Assembly (NCBI GenBank): GCA_963555705.1
Contig: OY743171.1
Span: forward strand, 27,150,852 to 27,214,851
DNA: 64,000 nt
From: Ligustrum vulgare
Lineage: Eukaryota > Streptophyta > Magnoliopsida > Lamiales > Oleaceae
Direction: 5' to 3'
Shown here one piece after another: positions 52,637-62,650 of this stretch (within the stretch, counting starts at the first letter, position 1; each line of letters opens with the position of its first letter). Below the pieces are notes generated by a model, which was not told the origin of the DNA, ran no database searches, and saw only the letters and a list, made by a program, of their open reading frames with translations. Position numbers and translations under genes: made by a program.

Positions 52637-52997
52637 TGTAGCGCCCCGAGTTCCGTATACCCGATTCACTACGTCATTTTCTGTCTAAATTTTTCGAATA
52701 ATATTTTTGCGGAAGAAATAATTGAAATTCATTTTTGGCAACATTAAATAAACTGTAATGGCCGCTAAAATTGAAAACATTTATGAAACCATTTGAAATA
52801 GTAAATCGAACCATTAATATTGTAAAGAAATTGCCAATATCATAATTTCTCAAATAAATGAACTTCTCTAAAATATTCGATTGTTTGGAAAATATGGAAA
52901 TCATTAACGTCAAACTTTCAACCGTTCAACGATTATTGCCACCATCATTCATCGCTCGCCACCGTCTCCGAAATCTGCAAAACTGTTAAAAGTAGGG

Positions 52998-53023
52998 TGA
53001 GTATTTCATGGGGGAAATACTCA
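52998..53023 (-). other. LTR hairpin motif, LTR 2
   Basis: TGAGTATTT (52998-53006) and AAATACTCA (53015-53023) form a perfect 9-bp stem with an 8-base loop. Read on the minus strand it is preceded by CTAC and followed by CCCTACTTTTAACAG, the same arrangement as in LTR 1. It lies about 360 bp from the LTR 3' end. Confidence 0.75.
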
Positions 53024-53295
53024 GTAGACTCATCGCAAATTAATTTAATTTATAAGATGATTAAACACATAAATCCCGGCTCTTTATAAAACGGGCATTG
53101 ATAGAGCTTCTTTATAAAACTGCTCTTGATAAAACTCATATTGTGCATTACAGCACGGGACATATTTTGCAAATCATATGCTCTTTGAAAACATCTCTTT
53201 GAAAACAGTTCTTTGAAAACCATATACTTATAAAACATTTTAATTATGCCAAGCATAATTTCTTTTGAAAGCATAACATAAGATAGGATTGAAAT

Positions 53296-53690
53296 CCTCA
53301 TAAACATAAGAATTTTACCGAACTTAGGTGGTAAGAATTCTTATGTAGTAAAATCATAATAACAGTAAGTTTTCATCATAACATAGGATAAAATCGAAAT
53401 CCTCATAAACATAAGAATTTTACCGAACTTAGGTGGTAAGAATTCTTATGTAGTAAGTATACCAAGCATAATTTTCTGAAATTCATAGGGATCAATTGCA
53501 TCATAACATAAGATAGGATCAAAATCCTCATAAACATATGCGACAGGAATTTTACCGAACTTAGGTGGTAAATCCTCATAAACATATGGAAAGATAGGAA
53601 TTTTACCGAACTTCGTGGCAAATCCTCATAAACATAGGAGACACAAGAATGTTACCGAACTTAGGTGGCAAGAATTCTTATGTGTAGCGC
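53296..53690 (-). repeat. Five-copy degenerate repeat in LTR 2
   Basis: CCTCATAAACATA followed by AATTTTACCGAACTTAGG recurs at 53296, 53401, 53526, 53574 and 53624. Two copies extend into GGTAAGAATTCTTATGTAGTA, and the last into a close variant of it. Spacing is irregular (105, 125, 48, 50 bp) because filler between copies differs. The open frames on the minus strand here simply translate the repeat. Confidence 0.85.
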
Positions 53691-53799
53691 TACTAAAACT
53701 CCGGTCCCCTTAACATATCATAACTTATCATATGGGACCCAAAACAATCTTGGTAGATTGATTTCATAGCAATGATCCAAAAAAACATTTTCGTGAAGC

Positions 53800-53925
53800 A
53801 TAGGGTATACTTACTTTTCGTAAAACATAAAGTATATTTTCTTTTCATAAAAACATACTTACTTTTCATAACAACATAAGGTATATTTACCTTTCATAAA
53901 AACATACTTGTTTTTCTTAAAAATT
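53800..53925 (-). repeat. Short AT-rich repeat run in LTR 2
   Basis: Repeated CATACTTACTTTTC and AAGTATATTTTCTTTTC-like segments, each followed by ATAAAAACATA-like sequence, about four to five loosely spaced copies. No other feature is seen between this and the five-copy repeat. Confidence 0.65.
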
Positions 53926-54124
53926 GACTTTCACAAGTCACATGACATTCATATGAAATCATAAATTAAATCAATTAATAAGTGCGAGTCTACCTCAAAT
54001 CCGACGAGTGCAAAGTTGAGCGGGAATGACTTCAATTTCTTTAAATTCTCCGTACGCTTCGTCTTAATCAATAAGTCACTTTAGTATATCGAATATATAG
54101 TTCAAAATGATAAATTATAATTTG

Positions 54125-54375
54125 AAGACTAAAATTGATGTTTTGAAAGTTGAGGGACTAAAATGAATACTTTTGAAAGTTGAGGGATTAAAATGAATAC
54201 TTTTGAAACTTGAGCTTAAAATCAAATAAAGTAAATCAGCAGGGACTGAATTGATCAGAATTTTAAAATGAAAGGGCTGATTAAAATCATTTAAAACTTA
54301 AGGGCTGAAATTGATGATTTTAAAACTAAAAGGACTGAATGGAAACAAATTAAAATGTCAGGGACTGGTTTGCAA
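54125..54375 (-). repeat. Degenerate AGGGACTAAAAT repeats in LTR 2
   Basis: Two 30-bp copies in tandem (54151-54180 and 54181-54210, starting TGAGGGACTA and TGAGGGATTA). They are followed by looser copies with AGGGACTGAATTGATC, AGGGCTGAAATTGATG, AGGACTGAATGG and AGGGACTGG. Similar stretches (TTTAGTCCCTCAACTTT on the other strand) are familiar from plant intergenic and transposon DNA. Confidence 0.75.
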
Positions 54376-54434
54376 ATTCTGGAAAGTTAAATATTAATAT
54401 TAACAATATCATTTCTCTCTTCATATCTGATCGA

Positions 54435-54449
54435 AGAGAGAGAGAGAGA
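54435..54449. repeat. (AG)n microsatellite
   Basis: A run of seven AG dinucleotides plus one A at the left edge of the GC-rich block in LTR 2. It is CT-rich on the LTR sense strand. Confidence 0.85.
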
Positions 54450-54660
54450 CCACACAGAGAGGCGGAGGCGACGATTCAAGCCAAATCCGCCCTTCAGCCG
54501 GTGACTCGCCGGCGCAACACCGGTAGCAAGGTGGCGGTGAGTGGCGGTTAAAGGTTTTGAGAGTATTGGGTGAGAGTTTGTGTGCGAACCGGGGCTGGAT
54601 TCGAAGCTAGGGTTCGCGATGATACTCCGGCGGAAATTCAGCGATGGTTTAAGGTAGGTA
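54450..54660 (+). other. GC-rich gene-like block inside LTR 2
   Basis: About 200 bp, much richer in GC and CpG than anything else in the window (GCCGGTGACTCGCCGGCG, GGTGGCGGTGAGTGGCGG). On the plus strand, antisense to the LTR, it resembles the 5' end of a plant gene: an AG-rich leader, CTAGGGTTCGCG, an ATG at 54619 with an 11-codon frame, then AAG/GTAGGTATTTGG as a possible splice donor at 54654, followed by T/G-rich intron-like sequence. No downstream exon is recognisable. It could be a captured gene fragment or simply the CpG-rich part of this LTR. Confidence 0.35.
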
Positions 54661-55760
54661 TTTGGTACTCTATTTCTTGGGTTTTTGGGGTTTTGATTTT
54701 GGGTTGCGATTTGGAGTTGGGTTTGATGTTTTGGATCGGAGGTTAGGTGGTGATGATTCTGGGTAGTAGGCTGGTGGTAGTGTTGTAGGTAGAGGTTAAT
54801 TGGTGGTCCAGCTGTGAGCTGCAGGCGGCTGGAATGGTTGCTGGAAGTGGGATTGCAGTTGATTTGGTTGGTTGCAGTGGTGAATTGCAGAGGCAGGGAA
54901 AAAGTGTGCTTGGTGGTGTTGCTGTGGTTTGGGTGGTGATTGGCCGGTTTGAAGTTGAGGCGTGATGGAGGTTGGCTGTTGAAAATGAAAGCTGGCCATG
55001 AGTGATCTAATACAGATTGGTGTTGATTGATGATGATGATTAAGATTGTTTGATTTGGAGATCAAAATGGTGATAAACGAAATGGGAGGTGGTGATGCTG
55101 CTAATGATGATTGGTTGAGTTTCAGACAAATGGAAATTTGATTCAGATGATGGTTGCTTGTTCATGATTCAATTGGCGTTGAAAAAGCTGCAGGGTGCCA
55201 ACTGATGATGAATGATTTTGGTTGGTTTCTGATCGTGATGAAAATGTGGATTGGAGATGGAGGTTTGGATTCAAATGGCTGCTTGATAGTGGTAGCTAGA
55301 TGGTTTAGATGCAAGATACGAATATGGTGGTGATGATGGCAGATTGCTGGTTGGTTTGATGGTAGTTGGAGTGTTTAAACGCAGTAGCTGTGGTGATTTG
55401 ATTGGCAGCTTCTATGTTGATGGTAATTGTATAGAAAATGGTTGCAGTGATGGAATTCCTGTGGTGGTGGTGGTGATGAAGATGATGATGTGAATTTGAA
55501 TTGTAGACAGTGGAGCTGAAATGGTTGCAGATTGGGATTGAAGTATTGTTGCTTGTCATTAGAGCTGCTGGTGGTGGAGGAGATGATTTCTTGAATTCAT
55601 GATAATTGGTCTGATATGTATAAAGAGAAGCATCTTTCTTGCTGGAAAGATGGTTTTTTTGTAAAATAATATGGTGGAGAATATCATGATTTGGAGGGGT
55701 GGTGATGATAATGATGATGCTTGTATAATGTGATGAAAAGGAGTATAAAGAGAAAGCAAA
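54661..55760. other. GGT/GAT-rich low-complexity part of LTR 2
   Basis: About 1.1 kb dominated by TGGTGGTG, GATGATGATG and GGTTTG patterns on the plus strand. The minus strand gives three open frames (54796-55065, 55305-55559, 55559-55759) rich in His, Gln, Thr, Asn and Pro. They have no domain, do not overlap in a common frame, and follow directly from the base bias. I do not call genes. Confidence 0.6.
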
Positions 55761-56176
55761 ACGTGTGAAATAAAATTTTGATTATGATAAGAATTGGACT
55801 AACTTTGATTAAGAAATGTATTTAAAACAGATATATTTTGGACTGAAAATAAATCTGAGAATGGATGAATTTTGAGATAAAAATTGAATTACATATTTTG
55901 GACTTAAAATAATTTAATAAGGAATATTGTTGGGATATTTTAATAAATTTGGAATTCAAAATGATTTTGAAAATAATACTTTGAATAAATAATTAAAATA
56001 ACATAATTTTAGAAATTCGGATTTTAATTTAAAATCGAACAAATTCGATATTTCTTGACTTGGCTAGACGAATCCGTCGCGGCGTTAACTTCAAAATAAT
56101 AGGTGAAATAGTAGCGATACAATTTTTCTAAATATTAAAATAATTATTTATTGCATAAAAATTCTGGGTCGCTATA
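55761..56176 (-). other. AT-rich 5' part of LTR 2
   Basis: AT-rich sequence with many short TTTAAAAT-type runs leading to the LTR start. One CpG-rich patch, ACGAATCCGTCGCGGCG, lies near 56070. I see no coding or RNA feature. Confidence 0.5.
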
Positions 56177-56181
56177 GTCTT
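56177..56181. repeat. Target-site duplication of LTR 2, right
   Basis: GTCTT immediately after CGCTATA. The B monomer continues AGACCATAATTTTGACTCC in register. Confidence 0.92.
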
Positions 56182-56584
56182 AGACCATAATTTTGACTCC
56201 ATCCTTCTTCCCACATATCATTTCTTACATAATGCCCTTTTGACACGTTTTGAAAACTCTTGTGTGGTTTGAATAATGTCTTTCTTCACGTGGTTGCACT
56301 TTTATTAAGTAGTGCATTATTCTCTTGGTGTCTTAATCATAGCTTATTCTACTTACGAACGATTTCAATTATCTAAATTGGATTGAAAGGAACACTGAAA
56401 GCCCCAAAACTATTCTTGAAAACAGAATTCCAAATCCAAAGGGTTTCTACTCAAAAAAAGAGTCTCAATCTCTAACTTAAAAAATCTGACTCAAAAATTG
56501 AGTCCCCAGGTCTTCGTCGACCATAATTTTTCCTCCAACATTCTTCCCACATATCATTTCTTTTATAATACCATTTTTAACATG

Positions 56585-58630
56585 TTCTTGCAGTCTTGTC
56601 TGGTACGAATAATGTCTTTCTTCACGTAGTTGTACTTTTTCTAACTAGTGCATTCTTTCGGTGTTTTTATCATTGCTTATTCTACCAATGAACCATTTCA
56701 ATTGTCCAAAGTGTATTGGAGAGAACCGTGGAAGTCCCAAAATTATTCCTGAAAAGGGAGTTCCAAATCCTAAGGGTTTATTATACTAAAAAAAAAAAAT
56801 AGTCTCAATTTCTAATTGAAAAAAAATTGATTCACAATACTTGCGGGTTTACAATTTCAAATTGCATCCCCTGTCGTCTTAGACCATAATTTTGACTCCA
56901 TCCTTCTTCCCACATATCATTTCTTACATAATGCCCTTTTGACACGTTTTGAAAACTCTTGTGTGGTTTGAATAATGTCTTTCTTCACGTGGTTGCACTT
57001 TTATTAAGTAGTGCATTATTCTCTTGGTGTCTTAATCATAGCTTATTCTACTTACGAACGATTTCAATTGTCTAAATTGCATTGAAAGGAACACTGAAAG
57101 CCCCAAAACTATTCTTGAAAACAGAATTCCAAATCCAAAGGGTTTCTACTCAAAAAAAGAGTCTCAATCTCTAACTTAAAAAATCTGACTCAAAAATTAA
57201 GTCCCCAGGTCTTCGTCGACCATAATTTTTCCTCCAACCTTCTTCCCACATATCATTTCTTTTATAATGCCATTTTTAACATGTTCCTGCAGTCTTTTCT
57301 GGTATGAATAATGTCTTTCTTCACGTAGTTGTACTTTTTCTAAGTAGTGCATTCTCTCGGTGTTTTTATCATTGCTTATTCTACCAATGAACCATTTCAA
57401 TTGTCCAAAGTGTATTGGAGAGAACCGTGGAAGTCCCAAAATTATTCCTGAAAAGGGAGTTCCAAATCCTAAGGGTTTATTATACTAAAAAAAAAAATAG
57501 TCTCAATTTCTAATTGAAAAAAAATTGATTCACAATACTTGCGGGTTTTCAATTTCAAATTGCATCCCTTGGTCGTCTTCGACCACAATTTTGACTCCAT
57601 CCTTCTTCCCACATATCATTTCTTACATAATGCCCTTTTGACACGTTTTGAAAACTCTTGTGTGGTTTGAATAATGTCTTTCTTCACGTGGTTGCACTTT
57701 TATTAAGTAGTGCATTATTCTCTTGGTGTCTTAATCATAGCTTATTCTACTTACGAACGATTTCAATTGTCTAAATTATACTGAAAGGAACACTGAAAGC
57801 CCCAAAACTATTCTTGAAAACAGAATTCCAAATCCAAAGGGTTTCTACTCAAAAAAAGAGTCTCAATCTCTAACTTAAAAAATCTGACTCAAAAATTGAG
57901 TCCCCAGGTCTTCGTCGACCATAATTTTTCCTCCAACCTTCTTCCCACATATCATTTCTTTTATAATGCCATTTTTAACATGTTCCTGCAGTCTTTTCTG
58001 GTATGAATAATGTCTTTCTTCACGTAGTTGTACTTTTTCTAAGTAGTGCATTCTCTCGGTGTTTTTATCATTGCTTATTCTACCAATGAACCATTTCAAT
58101 TGTCCAAAGTGTATTGGAGAGAACCGTGGAAGTCCCAAAATTATTCCTGAAAAGGGAGTTCCAAATCCTAAGGGTTTATTATACTAAAAAAAAAATAGTC
58201 TCAATTTCTAATTGAAAAAAAATTGATTCACAATACTTGCGGGTTTTCAATTTCAAATTGCATCCCTTGGTCGTCTTCGACCACAATTTTGACTCCATCC
58301 TTCTTCCCACATATCATTTCTTATATAATGCCCTTTTGACACGTTTTGAAAACTCTTGTGTGGTTTGAATAATGTCTTTCTTCACGTGGTTGTACTTTTA
58401 TTAAGTAGTGCATTATTCACGTAGTTGTACTTTTTCGAAGTAGTGCATTCTCTCGGTGTTTTTATCATAGCTTATTCTACCAATGAACCATTTCAATTGT
58501 CCAAAGTGTATTGGAGAGAACAGTGGAAGTCAAAAAATTATTCCTGAAAAGGGAGTTCCCAATCCTAAGGGTTTATTATACTAAAAAAAATAGTCTCAAT
58601 TTCTAATTGAAAAAAAATTGATTCACAATA
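56585..58630. repeat. Long-range paralogous block, copy 2
   Basis: Copy of 38183-40228 at an offset of 18402 bp: CCCCTGTCGTCTTAG at 56871, AAATTATACTG at about 57775, and a CGAAGTAG hybrid junction at 58416. The A unit in which it starts (56477) is itself mosaic. Its left part has TTGAGTCCCCAGG as at 36285. Its right part has TTCTTGCAGTC and CTAACTAGTGC as at 38084. An unequal exchange therefore joined two formerly separate A units here. Confidence 0.75.
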
Positions 58631-59529
58631 CTTGCGGGTTTACAATTTCAAATTGCATCCCTTGGTCGTCTTAGACCATAATTTTGACTCCATCCTTCTT
58701 CCCACATATCATTTCTTATATAATGCCCTTTTGACACCTTTTGAAAACTCTTGTGTGGTTTGAATAATGTCTTTCTTCACGTGGTTGCACTTTTATTAAG
58801 TAGTGCATTATTCTCTTGGTGTCTTAATCATAGCTTATTCTACTTACGAACGATTTCAATTGTCTAAATTATACTGAAAGGAACACTGAAAGCCCCAAAA
58901 CTATTCTTGAAAACAGAATTCCAAATCCAAAGGGTTTCTACTCAAAAAAAGAGTCTCAATCTCTAACTTAAAAAATCTGACTCAAAAATTGAGTCCCCAG
59001 GTCTTCGTCGACCATAATTTTTCCTCCAACCTTCTTCCCACATATCATTTCTTTTATAATGCCATTTTTAACATGTTCCTGCAGTCTTTTCTGGTATGAA
59101 TAATGTCTTTCTTCACGTAGTTGTACTTTTTCTAAGTAGTGCATTCTCTCGGTGTTTTTATCATTGCTTATTCTACCAATGAACCATTTCAATTGTCCAA
59201 AGTGTATTGGAGAGAACCGTGGAAGTCCCAAAATTATTCCTGAAAAGGGAGTTCCAAATCCTAAGGGTTTATTATACTAAAAAAAAAAATAGTCTCAATT
59301 TCTAATTGAAAAAAAATTGATTCACAATACTTGCGGGTTTACAATTTCAAATTGCATCCCTTGGTCGTCTTAGAACATAATTTTGACTCCATCCTTCTTC
59401 CCACATATCATTTCTTACATAATGCCCTTTTGACACGTTTTGAAAACTCTTGTGTGGTTTGAATAATGTCTTTCTTCACGTGGTTGCACTTTTATTAAGT
59501 AGTGCATTATTCTCTTGGTGTCTTAATCA

Positions 59530-62500
59530 TAGCTTATTCTACTTACGAACGATTTCAATTATCTAAATTGGATTGAAAGGAACACTGAAAGCCCCAAAAC
59601 TATTCTTGAAAACAGAATTCCAAATCCAAAGGGTTTCTACTCAAAAAAAGAGTCTCAATCTCTAACTTAAAAAATCTGACTCAAAAATTGAGTCCCCAGG
59701 TCTTCGTCGACCATAATTTTTCCTCCAACCTTCTTCCCACATATCATTTCTTTTATAATACCATTTTTAACATGTTCCTGCAGTCTTTTCTGGTATGAAT
59801 AATGTCTTTCTTCACGTAGTTGTACTTTTTCTAAGTAGTGCATTCTCTCGGTGTTTTTATCATTGCTTATTCTACCAATGAACCATTTCAATTGTCCAAA
59901 GTGTATTGGAGAGAACCGTGGAAGTCCCAAAATTATTCCTGAAAAGGGAGTTCCAAATCCTAAGGGTTTATTATACTAAAAAAAAAAATAGTCTCAATTT
60001 CTAATTGAAAAAAAATTTATTCACAATACTTGCGGGTTTTCAATTTCAAATTGCATCCCTTAGTCGTCTTAGACCATAATTTTGACTCCATCCTTCTTCC
60101 CACATATCATTTCTTATATAATGCCCTTTTGACACGTTTTGAAAACTCTTGTGTGGTTTGAATAATGTCTTTCTTCACGTGGTTGTACTTTTATTAAGTG
60201 GTGCATTATTCACGTAGTTGTACTTTTTCTAAGTAGTGAATTCTCTCGGTGTTTTTATCATAGCTTATTCTACCAATGAACCATTTCAGTTGTCCAAAGT
60301 GTATTGGAGAGAACAGTGGAAGTCAAAAAATTATTCCTGAAAAGGGAGTTCCCAATTCTAAGGGTTTATTATACTAAAAAAAATAGTCTCAATTTCTAAT
60401 TGAAAAAAAATTGATTCACAATACTTGCGGGTTTTCAATTTCAAATTGCATCCCTTGGTCGTCTTCGACCACAATTTTGACTCCATCCTTCTTCCCACAT
60501 ATCATTTCTTACATAATGCCCTTTTGACACGTTTTGAAAACTCTTGTGTGGTTTGAATAATGTCTTTCTTCACGTGGTTGCACTTTTATTAAGTAGTGCA
60601 TTATTCTCTTGGTGTCTTAATCATAGCTTATTCTACTAACGAACGATTTCAGTTGTCTAAATTGCATTGAAAGGAACACTGAAAGCCCCAAAACTATTCT
60701 TGAAAACAGAATTCCAAATCCAAAGGGTTTCTACTCAAAAAAAGAGTCTCAATCTCTAACTTAAAAAATCTGACCCAAAAATTGCATCCCCTAGTCTTCG
60801 TCGACCATAATTTTTCCTCCAACCTTCTTCCCACATATCATTTCTTTTATAATACCATTTTTAACATGTTCTTGCAGTCTTGTCTGGTACGAATAATGTC
60901 TTTCTTCACGTAGTTGTACTTTTTCTAACTAGTGCATTCTTTCGGTGTTTTTATCATTGCTTATTCTACCAATGAACCATTTCAATTGTCCAAAGTGTAT
61001 TGGAGAGAACCGTGGAAGTCCCAAAATTATTCCTGAAAAGGGAGTTCCAAATCCTAAGGGTTTATTATACTAAAAAAAAAAAATAGTCTCAATTTCTAAT
61101 TGAAAAAAAATTGATTCACAATACTTGCGGGTTTACAATTTCAAATTGCATCCCCTGTCGTCTTAGACCATAATTTTGACTCCATCCTTCTTCCCACATA
61201 TCATTTCTTACATAATGCCCTTTTGACACGTTTTGAAAACTCTTGTGTGGTTTGAATAATGTCTTTCTTCACGTGGTTGCACTTTTATTAAGTAGTGCAT
61301 TATTCTCTTGGTGTCTTAATCATAGCTTATTCTACTTACGAACGATTTCAATTGTCTAAATTGCATTGAAAGGAACACTGAAAGCCCCAAAACTATTCTT
61401 GAAAACAGAATTCCAAATCCAAAGGGTTTCTACTCAAAAAAAGAGTCTCAATCTCTAACTTAAAAAATCTGACTCAAAAATTAAGTCCCCAGGTCTTCGT
61501 CGACCATAATTTTTCCTCCAACCTTCTTCCCACATATCATTTCTTTTATAATGCCATTTTTAACATGTTCCTGCAGTCTTTTCTGGTATGAATAATGTCT
61601 TTCTTCACGTAGTTGTACTTTTTCTAAGTAGTGCATTCTCTCGGTGTTTTTATCATTGCTTATTCTACCAATGAACCATTTCAATTGTCCAAAGTGTATT
61701 GGAGAGAACCGTGGAAGTCCCAAAATTATTCCTGAAAAGGGAGTTCCAAATCCTAAGGGTTTATTATACTAAAAAAAAAAAATAGTCTCAATTTCTAATT
61801 GAAAAAAAATTGATTCACAATACTTGCGGGTTTTCAATTTCAAATTGCATCCCTTGGTCGTCTTCGACCACAATTTTGACTCCATCCTTCTTCCCACATA
61901 TCATTTCTTACATAATGCCCTTTTGACACGTTTTGAAAACTCTTGTGTGGTTTGAATAATGTCTTTCTTCACGTGGTTGCACTTTTATTAAGTAGTGCAT
62001 TATTCTCTTGGTGTCTTAATCATAGCTTATTCTACTTACGAACGATTTCAATTGTCTAAATTATACTGAAAGGAACACTGAAAGCCCCAAAACTATTCTT
62101 GAAAACAGAATTCCAAATCCAAAGGGTTTCTACTCAAAAAAAGAGTCTCAATCTCTAACTTAAAAAATCTGACTCAAAAATTGAGTCCCCAGGTCTTCGT
62201 CGACCATAATTTTTCCTCCAACCTTCTTCCCACATATCATTTCTTTTATAATGCCATTTTTAACATGTTCCTGCAGTCTTTTCTGGTATGAATAATGTCT
62301 TTCTTCACGTAGTTGTACTTTTTCTAAGTAGTGCATTCTCTCGGTGTTTTTATCATTGCTTATTCTACCAATGAACCATTTCAATTGTCCAAAGTGTATT
62401 GGAGAGAACTGTGGAAGTCCCAAAATTATTCCTGAAAAGGGAGTTCCAAATCCTAAGGGTTTATTATACTAAAAAAAAAATAGTCTCAATTTCTAATGGA

Positions 62501-62650
62501 AAAAAAATTGATTCACAATACTTGCGGGTTTTCAATTTCAAATTGCATCCGTTGGTCGTCTTCGACCACAATTTTGACTCCATCCTTCTTCTCACATATC
62601 ATTTCTTACATAATGCCCTTTTGACACGTTTTGAAAACTCTTGTGTGGTT
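59530..62650. repeat. Long-range paralogous block, copy 3
   Basis: The left part (about 59.5-60.75 kb) matches 36.15-37.38 kb at an offset of 23382, sharing ATTATCTAAATTGGATTG, AAAAATTTATTCAC, CTTAGTCGTCTTAG and AAGTGGTGC. The right part (from 60.77 kb) matches 38.08 kb onward at an offset of 22686. The 696-bp drop in offset equals one missing A-type plus B unit. It corresponds to the A/C recombinant and its following B at 37379-38083. Confidence 0.75.

Larger units (their letters stand above)
52637..56176 (-). mobile_element. Solo LTR 2 (3540 bp), plant LTR retrotransposon
   Basis: Second clean insertion, in the left part of a B monomer, flanked by the direct repeat GTCTT. Read on the minus strand it begins TATAGCGACCC and ends GGGGCGCTACA. 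The expected TG start appears as TA, a single transition. No primer-binding site, polypurine tract or retroviral-type coding sequence is seen, and no internal copy of its ends, so it is a solo LTR and not a short complete element. Its 3540 bp is long for an LTR. Orientation comes from the CTACTGAGTATTT hairpin motif shared with LTR 1. Inside, from right to left, are an AT-rich 5' part, a GGT/GAT-rich stretch, a GC-rich gene-like block, short degenerate repeats and a five-copy repeat. The minus-strand H/Q/T-rich open frames at 54796-55559 are low-complexity and not credible genes. Confidence 0.88.

Noticed and set aside
54094..54099. TATA box of LTR 2 on the minus strand (TATATA)
   Set aside because: A single short AT motif in AT-rich sequence, with no supporting element near it. 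Too weak to annotate.
54796..55759. His/Gln/Thr-rich minus-strand frames in LTR 2
   Set aside because: Low-complexity products of GGT/GAT-rich DNA, with no domain, no linkage to each other and no gag-pol motifs.
52637..56176. Complete non-autonomous retrotransposon instead of solo LTR
   Set aside because: No terminal direct repeats within the insert and no recognisable primer-binding site or polypurine tract. The ends are those of a single LTR.
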